Shown: in pieces, positions 20,990-32,900 of the stretch
Position numbering within the stretch: the stretch's first letter is position 1
How the letters are laid out: every line of letters starts with the position of its first letter
DNA from: Enoplolaimus lenunculus
Lineage: Eukaryota > Nematoda > Enoplea > Enoplida > Thoracostomopsidae
DNA length: 64,000 nt
Assembly: GCA_030248215.1 (NCBI GenBank)
Contig: JASANG010002859.1
Span: forward strand, 433,686 to 497,685
Direction of reading: 5' to 3'
Notes under the pieces: model-generated
The model's database searches: none
The model's input: the letters and a program-made list of their open reading frames with translations, nothing else
What the model was told of the DNA's origin: nothing
Made by a program: the position numbers and the translations under genes

Positions 20990-21170
20990 AGTGGGGGCTC
21001 TCTCCAAATCCCAGGATGCCCCCCCCAAACTCGAGAGCGAAGCGAGCGAGAAGCCAGACGTATTTTAAAACTTAAGCGGTGTCTGTTTCAACCGGTTCGG
21101 GTGGGGCTTCTTTAGGGGTGGGGCCCTCAAATGGGGGGTATGACGAGTGGCTGTTCCGGCCCTCTCAGTA
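20990..21170. repeat. dispersed repeat with CGAAGCGAGCGAGAAGCC motif
   Basis: Homologous to 31030-31370 and, inverted, to about 54790-54930. It shares GAGCGAGAAGCCAGACG, AAAACTTAAGCGG and TTTCAACCGGTTCGGGTGG in the same order. Termini and family are not resolved. Confidence 0.6.
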
Positions 21171-21179
21171 GCCAGGCGA

Positions 21180-22150
21180 AGGAAACTTACCTTCCGCATA
21201 TTTTGTGGAAGACAAATGATTAATCAGTCTCGGCAGACATAGTAAAATCTTTAACCACTCTTTCGTGATTCAGAAACAAAACGATTTTCTTGCTCGCTAC
21301 GTCACAGCTCCAGTAAACTTGTATTAAAACACTGCTTAGAACCTTGCGTCCGTATTCTAGTACTCAAGGAAATAAACTAAAAAAACGAATGTTTTAAAGG
21401 TTTAACCTTTTAAATATTATAATTTTAGTTTCATGTCTGCCTAAAGCAAGTAAAATGTGTATGCCTACTTTGCGTTTTTAGTAAATAGTTGTTGTTGCAG
21501 TGTTGGTACTAACAGGTGATTTGCTGTCTTAGAAGAATTACTTTATTCCCTTCTGCGTATATCAGGCCAATTGGAATTTGTTCTATATTAACAAATTTAC
21601 GCTGGCAATTTTTTTATTGACTTTGGCCATGGATGCCGACAGGTATGCGAAACGGAGTGCGCAGCGGCATTTCGTCGCAATTTATGCCGGAATCGAATTT
21701 TGACTCGGTTTGTGTAGTCCAGAAAAGCTTATTTCGGAGAGAGTTAATTTGATTCACCATTTTTTGCAGTACACTTTGAAACACTTGCACAACGCAGTGA
21801 ACGCAGCTCGAAAAACGTTTTTCGAGGGTGACCGCATAAATAGTAACAAAACAAGCCAGCAAATCGAGCAAGAAGGCAGACACAATTTTAGTACCAAATT
21901 TTAGCATTTAATCTATGGTATGGGGGTAAACCTGGATGCCCCCACGCCATGGATCAACCGATGGCCGAGCGTAGATTGAACGCAAACAAATAAGACTTTT
22001 TTGTTCACTTTTATTGCGTGACTCAATAAATATCTAATTATGGTTTAGGTTTGACGTTTTATGCATGTGCCAAAAACTCTCAAGCTTTAGACTAATTTGT
22101 CATATGTGTTTATTTTCCGCCGCATTGAAGACTAACAACATGGACCCAGG
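21180..22150. other. no gene; one palindromic-MITE fragment
   Basis: Holds the right half (about 21650-21775, ending CCATTTTTTGCAGTA) of a CACTGCAAAA-family MITE. Nothing else is assignable. Confidence 0.4.
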
Positions 22151-22300
22151 CCTATAGCCAGCTCACCTTGCTAAGGAAAAAGCTAAATGTTTTTCAAGAA
22201 GGGCATACAAGGGTCTTCTATGACGTACAAGCATGGTTGAAAATTTTATATACGGGCCAAAATTCTTTTCTGGGGGGGGCTAAGCCCCGGTGGTTACCCT
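22150..22300. repeat. dispersed repeat, GTAGCCAGCTCACCTTG family
   Basis: TAGCCAGCTCACCTTGCTAA at the left and GGGGGGGCTAAGCCCC near the right. The same framework recurs at 14806, 25990-26080 (partial), 31975, 41707 and 53700-54150, in both orientations. Confidence 0.55.
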
Positions 22301-22435
22301 CTGCCAGCGGGTGCTCGTGGGCCTCAGTAATTGCGCTGAATTGAATATAGCTGCAGTTCAGCTAAGTTACCTAAGCATGACACGTTTTGCACCAAAAGCC
22401 TCTCCTGCACTTCCAGGTCATGCATTGTGGACAGG

Positions 22436-22846
22436 AGTAAGTACAGGGAACCGATATTTATTTGGCCTATCCGGAGTGTATCTCCTGTTGTTCGGTTACG
22501 GACTGTTATTTATTTTCAACCCGACTTCCGCCGCCTTTCGTTACTTACGTATAACCACCGGTATTGCAACTATACGTTGATGTTGAATTAAACATTTATT
22601 TATCTTGTATAAAAAACTTGAGTGATAATGCAAGGTTATACTTAGGAATGTACTTTGAAAACTTAAGCATGCTTTAAAGTATCGAACTCAGCTTTATTTG
22701 ATCCTGGAGTCATTTTATGCACTGCAATTAGGTATTATTATGGACTCTAATTGGGGTTTAGTTACTCAATCCGCTTACAGATCCTTATTAGGGATACGAA
22801 CTGCTATTTATTGGGACTCAAAATGTGGACCCCTCTCATCATAAAT
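22436..22846. mobile_element. mariner-like (TA) MITE, terminally degraded
   Basis: The body matches the 34126-34655 copy: TATTTATTTGGCC, GTTCGGTTACGGACTGTTAT, GACTCTAATTGGGGTTTAG and GGGACTCAAAATG in order. Neither CAGTAGTGACCC terminus is intact. Confidence 0.65.
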
Positions 22847-22849
22847 TTT

Positions 22850-23640
22850 AGTAAAAGATATATTTCTTTTATCCATCCTCTTGATTCTGGGGCCCATGTT
22901 TTAATATTTTTAGCGTTGTATTAACGCGTCATCGTGTGCACCTTGGGGTATCTCAAACATGTATCGTAAGCTTACAAATCCGCAATTTCTAATCGAAACA
23001 CGAACCCGTTCGATTTGGTTGCTATTCAGGAGAACCCAATATTCAGGAGAACCCAAAGATTCAATGGTGCCTTTTTCCCAGTTCCCATATTCTCAAATTT
23101 GTGATACACGTGCCACCAGTTAGCAATTGGTTTTCAAACTGACAAACTCCTACAACTGCGAGCCTAACAATTGGCACAGAAATATAACCAATCGAATGCG
23201 AGAAATGTCTTTAATTTCGAACGTCAATTTTCATTGGTTCATATAAGCTACCAATCATCTGCTTGTGATAGGCGCTAGACTCGGCTGGGTCCGATCCGGT
23301 CGCTATGTTTGTTTTACAAATTTTCTTACGTCTCTGATTAGGAAATGGAACGAAATGAAGTCAAATCATGGTATTTCTATATTTTGCTCTGTATTTTACA
23401 GAAGCTATCCAAAAATGTAGAACAGCATTTAAATGTAGTATAAGAATTTTCGAAACGAGTTTCTTGTGTTTTACTAGCGGAAAAAGTTCCCAGCAATCCT
23501 GTGACAAAAAATTTCCAAAACGAGGGGGCTCTTGATTCATAACCCGGCGACACCCTTGGTATGCAACCATTGACGTTTCCGCATGCACCCATCGGCTGAG
23601 ATTTAACCTAGATGTCACATAATCTAGCTCTCCATTTAAC
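22850..23640. other. unassigned stretch
   Basis: Two overlapping minus-strand frames (23361-23642 and 23377-23592) could include an exon following the 24.1-kb membrane ORF, but I see no convincing splice pair or family signature. Confidence 0.3.
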
Positions 23641-23774
23641 AAACTTCAAAATAGCCTAATTTGAAATCTAAAGGCAAAAACAATTTTTCAAATTAATTAA
23701 CTATCCTATCACGCCTAGCGCCGGCGCCATCAAAGGCCAGAACATTTTCTATCTAAACGTCTTTTGTTAACAAA

Positions 23775-23955
23775 TAGGTGGGAACATCAGTTAAATCCAG
23801 ACCGTGATTTGATTCGCTGGTCCACAGGGCACCTATGTGAACCTCATTATACGGCTATCCGTCAAAGGCGTTTTCATGACTACTTCCGTCGTCATGGATT
23901 CGTTGAAACCGCAATTTCCGAGTACCCAGCCTCATCGGCTTGTATTATAATCCGC
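23775..23955 (+). other. possible exon, unidentified
   Basis: After an AG at 23777-23778 the plus frame is open and has a coding-like residue mix (WEHQLNPDRDLIRW, RRFHDYFRRHGFVETAISEY), with balanced base composition compared with its AT-rich flanks. No donor of good quality follows and no family is recognised. It could be an isolated exon or a decayed gene piece. Confidence 0.25.
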
Positions 23956-24087
23956 GTCTGGTTCACCACGCAAAAAATTATTATTTATTTATCGTCGAAC
24001 AGACCATGGGTATCGTACAAAACCGTTGCATAAAGGGTTGTTTCACAGTGGAACCAAATTAAATTATTCATTATATATTTACATTTT

Positions 24088-24296
24088 TGCACCGAGGCCA
24101 GTTGCGTCATACATATAGCCGTTCCATTAATATGCGTAACTTGTAATTCACACGCCTTTATGCTTCTGATACGGGCAGATAGAGTTTTTCTGCTTTGAGT
24201 CTGACACTGGAGTACAAAGTAAATTGCAGTTGGAATAGTCGCTGCCGAAAATAAAACGAATAAGAAATTTTGTAACAAATACAAAACGCCATTCAT
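24088..24296 (-). CDS. candidate first exon of a small membrane protein
   Basis: On the minus strand an ATG at 24296 opens a frame whose first 30 residues form a hydrophobic segment (LLQNFLFVLFSAATIPTAIY). A cysteine-bearing stretch with an N-glycosylation sequon (INGTAIC) follows. A donor-like AAAAT|GTAAAT lies near 24088, after which the frame soon loses coding character. Downstream exons were not found. Topology resembles a signal-anchor protein. No family was recognised, and chance cannot be excluded. Confidence 0.3.
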
Positions 24297-24310
24297 TTTT
24301 CAGCTTCTAT

Positions 24311-24519
24311 CACTGCAAAAAATGGTGAGTCAAATTGACTCTCTCCGAAATAGACTCTACGGGACTACACAAAATGAGTCAAATTCGACTCCGCCAGAGT
24401 CAAACGCGAGACTCAGTGATTCGAATTTGTCTCTGGCAGAGGCGAATTTGACTTAGTTTGTGCAGTCCCGAAAAGCCTATTTCGGAGAGACTCAGTTTGA
24501 CTCACCATTTTTTGCAGTG
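24311..24519. mobile_element. palindromic MITE, CACTGCAAAA family
   Basis: CACTGCAAAAAATGGTGAGT and its inverse CTCACCATTTTTTGCAGTG enclose a nearly complete inverted repeat built on GAGTCAAATTGACTC, ACTACACAAA and TATTTCGGAGAG motifs, so single strands could fold into one hairpin. Other copies: about 21650-21775, 26975-27175 and 33245-33365. Confidence 0.85.
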
Positions 24520-25152
24520 TATATATAATTACTAACGTGGTTGTAATAACTCCAACCCTCATTTTAAAACTTTGGCGGTTTATGTTTCAACTGGTTAGAT
24601 TCAATACCATGAAAGCTTAGGATCACCTAAAGCAAAATGTGTCCATAAATAAACGTTAAAATAAAAAGACAAAAACCTGATTTAGGTTTGGTACAGTATG
24701 GCTCTGATATATTAAAGGGCCATATGCAAGCAGAGTAGATGGGCTTATATCACATCTCTAGCAATTTCGTAAAAAAATAGAAACATTTCAGCGGATACAT
24801 TAAGACATCCTGACTACATATCTAGTATCACAATACAAAGTATGTGTACCTACCGACCCTAATTTTCGCCACTCTCGATACCAAACATACCTTTGTGTAA
24901 ATAATACTGAAAACAGAAACCGTATTAATACTAAGGGTCCTGACGAGAATGGTCTTTGTCACCGGCGAATCCAAAAGGGGCACCTTGGTTTAGGCCCTAC
25001 AGCTGGGAGCAAAACTGAGATTTCGCATGAACGTTTAGCGTTAATATGTCGTTTATAGCTTCAGTTTCGCTTTGCTCAAGACTTTTCACAATTAGGTGTA
25101 CATCCAGCGGCTTCCGCCAATCGGTAATTTGTTGACGCGCCACTGGTGTTTA

Positions 25153-25331
25153 GGCCAATGTAAACATCAGGGGCGGAACGTTTTTCTGTATGACTGCAAG
25201 AGAGTAAACTTAAGCTTTACACTAATTTTTTGGCTTAGGCTTAGGCTTTGGAATATGCTCATTCTTACACTAAGGCTTAGGCTTAGGAATATGCTTATAA
25301 TACTGTTCCGCCCCTGTTCTTTACATTCGCC
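25153..25331 (+). mobile_element. TTAGGC-MITE, family C
   Basis: GGCCAATGTAAACATCAGGG and CCTGTTCTTTACATTCGCC ends, with CTGGTGTTT and CTGGTATTT beside them. AAGCTTTACACTAATTTTTT block, TTAGGC units and a CTTATAATACTGTTCC right block. Confidence 0.85.
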
Positions 25332-25610
25332 CTGGTATTTTTTGTGCTCAGCGATACCAGTTTGAAAAACCGATATCACTCAAAATCCTACTTGCAATAA
25401 TACCTTTTTTGAGTTTTGTTTGCATACGTTTTTAAAAATTGTCGGATTTGACATACAGAACCATGAATGCATCATGGTTTAGTTTTTCTTCTATTGACAG
25501 GCATTTACTGATTACACTTGTATTGTCTTCATATTTGTTGTCTTGATACGGATAGATAAATGGCTAAAAAGGGATGGTTAAATTTGATGTAAAATCCATG
25601 GAAGGTCCCA

Positions 25611-25861
25611 GTGCACTCAAAATCATATTTCTGACATTTAAGAAAAAATTTCTTACATTTAAGAAATATGATTAGCAAAGTGCACTTGAAAATTATTTCT
25701 GTTAACAGAAAAGTTTTCAAAAAAGTTTTGAAATAATGTTTGAAAATAAACGTTTTCTAGTTATTTTTTAGAAAACTTGTCTTAAATATCAGAAAAACTT
25801 TTCAGATTTGCCACAGAAAATACTTTTTTGTACAAATTCAGAAATTATTTTTTGTGTGTGG
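25611..25861. mobile_element. MITE, CACTCAAAA/TTTTTGTGTGTG family
   Basis: About 250 bases rich in AGAAAAAATTTCTTACATTT and AAAAGTTTTCAAAAAAGTTT. It is repeated with about 85% similarity at 26568-26822. Each copy begins CACTCAAAAT and ends TTTTTTGTGTGTG. No coding capacity. Confidence 0.65.
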
Positions 25862-26567
25862 TACCTACGCAGTTTTATATTTATTTCTTGGACCATATTC
25901 TCAAATGTGTACAGCAACTGTTATCAGTTTAGTAATAGGTTTCCAGAAAAGTTTCGTTTGCTTGCAAGTCATTGAAAACCCTTGTATGCCCATCCTGAAA
26001 AAATTTTAGCTACCAGGCAAGGTGAGCTGGCTACGAGCGTGCAAGGCAAGGTGAGCTGGCTACGAGCGTGCAACTGCGTTTCCCTTAGAGTAGATAGCTG
26101 TTATACACAAACCGTAAAGATTAATGTTAAGCCTATACCTAAAGATTTTGCCATATTTTCTACTCAGTAAATTCTCAGATTTTGGTTCAAACTTTTAGAC
26201 GTGGAGTCAGACAGGTATAGGCTTAACACTAATCTTAAGCTTTGAACCGGCTGTTTTTGCACTTGTAGTCACTTCCTGATTTTAGAAGCGTTGTTAAGAC
26301 TGTGGTTTTTTGTAAAACACGAATTTTGTCGAATCTATCATTGTACATTTGTTCGCTACTTATTTAATTAGACAGATCTGAGTTATAATTACACTGAAAA
26401 GCACCTGTCACATACCTGAACCTTGCGTAGACTATAATTGTTTGTTGTTGTGAATTTTTTTGCAGTTTTCGGTTAAAATGCCTACTCAGTATCGGATCGA
26501 GGGGGCATCACGAACGCATAGCCCCTCCACAGGGATCAAAATCAAAACCTTTTGTGTTCAAAATTTA

Positions 26568-26822
26568 CACTCAAAATAAAGTTGTGATATTTAAGAAAAA
26601 ATTTCTTACATTTAACAAATATATACGATCAGCAAAGTGTACTTGAAAAGTATTCCTGTTATATAACAGAAAAGTTTTCAAAAAAGTTTTGAAATAAAGT
26701 CTGAAGAGTAACGTTTTCCAGTTATTTTTTGGAAAATTTTCTGAAATATTTGCAAAACTTTTCAGATTTGCCCCAGAAAACACTTTTCTGAATAAATTCA
26801 GAAATACTTTTTTGTGTGTGCC
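26568..26822. mobile_element. MITE, CACTCAAAA/TTTTTGTGTGTG family, second copy
   Basis: Same order of motifs as 25611-25861, about 0.95 kb away in the same orientation. Confidence 0.65.
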
Positions 26823-26974
26823 AAACTTTTCCAGTATTGTATGTTTTACTTTTGCCAATTGCTTTGCAGTGCGGTGGTTTATTTAGTTGTGTTTGAAATT
26901 TTGTTGTTTCTAGTTAACAAATTTCATGTTTACAATTCATTTGAGCTATAACGCAGTTTTCGAAATTTTCAAAT

Positions 26975-27175
26975 TTTGACCTGGTGAGTCAAATTGAATC
27001 TCTCCAAAATAGGCTTTTCCTGACTACACAAACTGAGTCAAAACTCGACTCCGCCAGTGTCAAATTGAGTCAAATTTGACTCAAGCGGAGTTGAATTTTG
27101 ACTGACAGTTTGTGTAGTCAGGCAAAGCCTATTTCGCAGAGAGTCAATTTGACTCATCATTTTTGCGGGTGTACG
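26975..27175. mobile_element. palindromic MITE, CACTGCAAAA family, diverged
   Basis: GGTGAGTCAAATTGAATCTC on the left and GAGTCAATTTGACTCATC on the right with the internal ACTACACAAACTGAGTCAAA arms. The terminal hexamers have decayed. Confidence 0.7.
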
Positions 27176-27872
27176 TTTACAAGTTTTAAAGGCAACTCGA
27201 ACTCGAGCAAATGTTTTTATTTCGGCACTGAAACAAATGGTTTCGCTTATAAACCGCACGCAATTTTCCACTCAGTTCAATCTTGTAAACTTGAATCATT
27301 TAAAATCGATATTAAAAATAACTCAAACTTTTTCGACGTCTAAAAATCATGCCAAGACTGCATGGGGTGTTTTTTGCCGCAGTTGTTATATTATAAATTT
27401 CGAATAAAAGCTATGTGATTCGCTAGACTACGCCGAGACATAAAAACGTTTAGATACGGCAAAGAACGGCAGTCTGAGGTTAGATTTACATCTAAGACAG
27501 GGTTGTTCATGACTATTTCTTAGACAGACTAAATATTTTCATGCTGTTTGTTTTCCCAAATGGCGAGTCATGTGTGTCACCCCCCCCTCAATGTGAGGGT
27601 TTCCAAGACTCAAGAAATGCTGAGTGTATCAGTATTTTACGAATATCCGCGCAAATTTTTGTTAGCGAAAAGGTAAACCTAATCTTAGCATTTAAACCTA
27701 AATGGTTACTTACTCCTAAGATTCCGTATCCTTGAATTGTGTGAGACATCCATTGGGTGTAGGGGCTCCGCCAATGTGGGGGGTATGGAAGCCGATACGC
27801 ACGGACTGTTTTGCCATACAGTGCATCGAACCGAAATCGCCTTTGGTACACTTTTTCCCGCCATTCAAGGTT

Positions 27873-28000
27873 ACTGTGTGACCCGAATAAGAGGGGTAAT
27901 AAGAGGATTCCCCATTTTGAGTCCCAATCAATAGAATCCATATCTGTAAACCATGCATTATCGCTCAAGCTTTTGACTACAACACAAATAAACGTTTAAT
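27873..28000. mobile_element. mariner-like MITE, fragment
   Basis: CTGTGTGACCCGAATAAGAG, then CCCCATTTTGAGTCCCAATC, then CATTATCGCTCAAGC. The right end is lost. Confidence 0.65.
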
Positions 28001-28397
28001 CAATGAATAATAGCAGTAGTACTTCAAATATCAGTATGTCCTATCAATTGAAGCTAGAAAAATTCAATTTCAACCCACTTGAACTTTTAAACTCTGTATC
28101 CATTACCTACCTGTCGCAACCTATTTTACATGATACCCCCCTCAGTTGCTGTGAAAGTTGCACAAATTTCTAAGCTAATGGTTATAAACGTATCTAACCC
28201 TTTATTTTGAACGAATTGGCGGTAGCTATTCTAACTCTAAATTTAAAATATTGCGCAAGATCATATCTTACAGATCTGCAAGCATAAACAAACCTAAGTA
28301 GCAGAAAATATTAAACAAAATATAAAAAATGTAACACAAATGTAATAAAAAAGAGAACACGGACATTGACTAATAAATTATTAGAAAACAAGCCAGC

Positions 28398-29072
28398 ATA
28401 TATGTCGTAGACCAAGTCGTAATTCCGCCCAATTTCGCATTGGGTTAGTCTAAAGCGGAATTACGAGTTAGGCTAGGCTAAGGCCAGTGGCAGATCCAGG
28501 ATCTCAAAATGGGGGGGCAAAATTTCACAGGTAATAAACTTATTTTTGACCCATACTGTAGTGACTCAAATAAGAGGGGGGCCATTTTGAGTCCCAATTA
28601 ATAGGATCCGTATCCATAATAAGAATTCGTAAGCGGGTAGAGTCCTTAAACCCTTGTTTAGAGTACATAAATGTCTTTTATCCTTAATTGTACCACATAA
28701 ATGACTCCAGGGCCAAGAAACTTTAAAGCGTGCTTATACTATTGTGTATAAAACAGAGAAATAAACAGCGTAGAATAGCAATTGACACTATATAATTTTT
28801 CTCGAGATGCTGTTGGGGGGGCACGGTCGGGGTGGCCGCCCCATGGATCCGTAGCCAACAAGTATTTAACGATAATACTTAGCCAATGAGAAAAGAATAT
28901 TCGTATCAGCTAGTCGTATTTGAGTATGACATTAAAGTATAACCAATCCCAAAGCGTGCACTTGTAACAGAGAAAGAATTACGCCGTAGGCTAGCGCAAG
29001 TCATATAATTCCGCACTGGACTAGCCCAATTTGGAATTGTGTCTGAATTACGGCTTGACCTACGACATATAT
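28398..29072. mobile_element. TATATGTCGT-family MITE with nested insertions
   Basis: TATATGTCGTAGACCAAGTC on the left and CTTGACCTACGACATATATA on the right are inverted ends. Both sides carry AGCCCAATT-type motifs. A repeat with GGATCCAG and ATGGATCCGTAGCC ends (about 28490-28856) interrupts it, and that in turn contains a mariner-like MITE fragment starting at 28556. Other copies: about 37678-37999 and 43612-43996. Confidence 0.75.
28556..28800. mobile_element. mariner-like MITE fragment, nested
   Basis: TA then CTGTAGTGACTCAAATAAGA, followed by GAGTCCCAATTAATAGGATC. The right end is lost. It lies inside a repeat that is itself inside the TATATGTCGT MITE. Confidence 0.65.
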
Positions 29073-29517
29073 ACATTTAGTCATAAGCATATATTTTACA
29101 GAGGTATTAGCTTTGTAAATATAATTTTATATAAGTTTGAAATTATATACTAATTATACACTGCGTTCAATATCAATTCAGTATCTTATTCACAGCAAAG
29201 AATGCCAAAATAGATTGCAAAAATATGACAATGGGTACAAAACTTTGTTTGTGTATCACTCTACTCACGTGGATATAACGTTGCATACTTGGATGTTTTC
29301 ACCGGGAATTGAGAAATAATTTAGGGGTTCAAAAAATTGAATCAATATCCGTATTTTAATATCCGGTTCACTGCCAGCTGCGAAACTATGCTGCCGGGTA
29401 CTACACTCCGAACGTCTGGCTACTTTCTACTTCGAATATTTTAAACAGACGTTCGGTTTATAAATTTTTGTTAGGCTTTGGTTTAGGCTTAGGCTTAATA
29501 GTAGCACTTGTAGATAA

Positions 29518-29884
29518 TGGCTGGGTTTCTGAAGTCCTACTTAACTATTTACTTAAGTTTTACTTAAGTAATTACTTAAGTCGCCGACTTAAGTAATTAC
29601 TTAAGTCGCCGACTTAAGTAAATACGTAAATTTTCGAGCAAAAACAAATAAACGCCAAAAATGTCAGCCATTGTCATAACAAGAAAGTAATAGTTTTGTT
29701 TTTACTGAGGACAGATCAACAGTCTTTAATTTCAATTTGACCAAGGAGACAAGAAAAAATTAGTCAGTGACATAAGTATTTACTTTAACTTAAGTACGCT
29801 CTTAAAAACGACAAAATGGTTAAGTAATTAACACGAACTTAAGTACTAAAGTCGTACTTAGGTAGGGTTTTGGAAACCCAGCCA
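29518..29884. mobile_element. MITE, TGGCTGGGTTTC family
   Basis: TGGCTGGGTTTCTGAAGTCC and its inverse TTTTGGAAACCCAGCCA enclose CTTAAGTAATTACTTAAGTC repeats. It ends about 29 bases before the acceptor that precedes the TPD52 start codon. The second copy is at 35948-36281. Confidence 0.8.
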
Positions 29885-29918
29885 ATATGGGCCAAATCTG
29901 TAACTGGTTTTAGCTGAC

Positions 29919-32900
29919 ATGACAAATTCAGTATCAGACTCGCAAACCAACGGCCAAGAGCTGTCTGAAGTCGAGAAACAGCACTTACAAGAAGACCTCT
30001 ATAAGGTAAAATAAGGCTCAGAATTTGGAAAAAGTTTAGATATGCGTAAGTTTTTGCCTGTAGCCTAAGCCTTAACCTTATATGTTGGGGGAAGTGTACA
30101 AGGACCTTACTGTTTTATGGACCCATCATAAAACTGGACGCCACTTAAAGTAACATGGGCCGAAAAGTTTGTCGGAACAAAAAACTTACGGTCAAAGGCC
30201 CATTTAAACATCAGGGGCGAAACGTTTTTCTGTAAGACTAGAATAGAGTAAGCTTAAAGCTTAGACTATTTTTTTTGCTTGGCTTACACTTAGGAATATG
30301 CTCATTCTTACGCTTAGGCTTACGCTGAGGCTTAGGTTTAGGAATATGCTTATAATACTGTACCACCAATGTTCTTTACATTGACCCGATCAAATCCACT
30401 AGTCACCTCCGTTTATGACCTTAATAATTAAGCCTATAATTAATTTGAAAATTATAAAAACGAATAAAAATTACAGCTCGAAGATGAGGTTGGTACACTG
30501 AAACAGGTGCTCACATCGCGTATCAATCAAATTAACACCATCCGTCGGCAACTCAACCTAGGACCATACGATGATGAAAGTCAAAACGGACCAACTGCGC
30601 TGATGAACGTCAAAGATAGTCATGCGTAAGTGGGCCAATGTATAGAATAGGGCCGGAGCAATAGTATAAGCATATTCCTAAGCCTAAGCCTAAGCCTAAG
30701 CCTAAGCCTAAGCGTAGGAATGAGCCTATACTTAAGCCTAGGCCTAGGCCTAAGCCTAAGCGTAAAGAATAAGCCTATACCTAAGCCTTAGCCTAAGCCT
30801 AAGCCTAAGTGTAAGCCTATTAGCCTAAGCTAAAAATAATATAAAGCTTAAGCTTACTCTATTACAGTCCCGCCGGGAAACATTCGAGCCCTGTTCTATA
30901 CATTGGCCCGTAAGTGATTTCAAGAACAAAATAACAGTTTCAGAAGAAAACAATTTTAAACATCAAATTCGAACAAACTAATATAGAATGACTAGACCCT
31001 GGCAGTTAATATTTGTCGGTAACACACAGCGCCGGAGCAGGCAGGAGGCGGGGGCTCCCCCCAAATTCCAGGGTGGAGGACCCAAACTCGCGAGCGAGAA
31101 GCCAGACGCATTTTAAAACTTACGCGGTTTTTGTTTCAACCGATTAGGGTGGGGGACACTTTAGGGGGCATCCCAAATGGTAGGCCCATGTATAGAACAG
31201 GGCCGGATTGTTTTCCGGAGGGGCTTAGGCTTAGGCTTAGGAATAGGCTCATCCATACGCTTAGGCTTAGCATTAGGCTTAGGCTAAGGCTTAGGAATAT
31301 GTATCTACCACTGTTCCGGTCCTGTTCTATACATGGACCCTGAGGGGTACGGGGAATGGCTGTTCCGGCCATGGTGACAGACAAAAAATTACGAATTAAA
31401 AATGTAAACCAGTTGAAATGATCATTACGTCCTCGTTTAAGAACTACTGGACTTTACAGTGGTCTCGTAATAGAGTGTGTTAAAACGAAGTCGGGCCTTA
31501 CTCAGACTAAGACATTTTTTGCAGTAGCGCGTGCAGTATAATGTGGATGTTGCATTACGTCGATTTTGTTATAGATTCCAAGCGACCGAGAAAATGTTAC
31601 AACAAGTCGGCGAAAAAACATCAGCAACACTGAACGAAGTTGGCAAAAAAATTTACGAAATCAAGTAAATGTATTAAATTTAACACAATTTACAATCACC
31701 AATTTTGTTTCTAAATATTTCTTCACCAGCTAATGTGTTTTTACAACTCAGGAATTCTTTCCTTATAAAGCTATGGACCAGGTATACTCATCGCGAAACT
31801 CCTCGTGTGAATATTCCATTGGAAGCATATAATTTGACCATTGAATTGATCTGTAATAATAAATTCGAAATTTTCAAAAAAACATAACTTAAAATTATAA
31901 TTTCTGTTCAACATACAGCCGAACGTGGTAAATCACAGTTTTATCTCTAAAAAAGATAGACTCCAGCATGCCTGTAGCCAGCTTACCATGCTAGGGGGCT
32001 AAAAATTGTTTTAGGACGGGCATTCAAGGGTTTTTAGCGACTTGCAAGCGAGGTTTAAAATTTTATAGACGTCAAAAAAGGGGATGAGTCCTGCCCCCCT
32101 TGGATACGGGCTCGGACTCTAGTCGTATTGCAATGTAACCATTGTGCTGCAAACAGTACTGAAGTTTTTACAAGCTCATTACTTCACTTTGCACTGATTA
32201 ATAATCGTCATGCCAAAATGTACCATTCAAAGTTTCAGTTTCAACTATAAAATCGTTTAATTTGTGAAAACATAGAAAACGAATTGGCCCATGTATAGAA
32301 CAGGGCCGTAACAGTAGTATAAGCATATTCCTAAGCTTAAGCCTAAGCTTAAGCCTAAGCTTAAGCCTAAGCTTAAGCCTAAACCTATGACTGTAAGTTT
32401 AAGCAAAAAAAATCGTCTAAAGCTTAAACTGACTGTATTATAGCCCATCCGGAAAACGATCCGGCCCTGTTCTATACATGAGCCAACGAATTTAAACCAT
32501 TTTATCCGTTCAAAAACATTTTAGAAAATCACCTTCGTTCAAAACGTTCGAAGAAAAAGTTGGCGCAACCTATACTGCAGTCAAAGTGAGTGTATGTTTA
32601 TCTTGGCCAATGCGCCCATGTTACTTTAAGGGGCGTCCTAGGCTTAGGCTTAGGAACACATTCTTGCAACGCTTAGGCTTAGGCTTAGGAACACATTCTT
32701 GCAACGCTTAGGCTTAGGCTTAGGAACACATTCTTGCAACGCTTAGGCTTAGGAACACATTCTTGCAACGCTTAGGCTTAGGAACACATTCTTGCAACGC
32801 TTAGGCTTAGGAACACATTCTTGCAACGCTTAGGCTTAGGCTTAGGAACACATTCTTGCAACGCTTAGGCTTAGGCTTAGGAACACATTCTTGCAACGCT

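Noticed and set aside
22290-22580. Plus ORF of 96 codons as a gene
   Set aside because: It overlaps the mariner-like MITE body seen in several copies.
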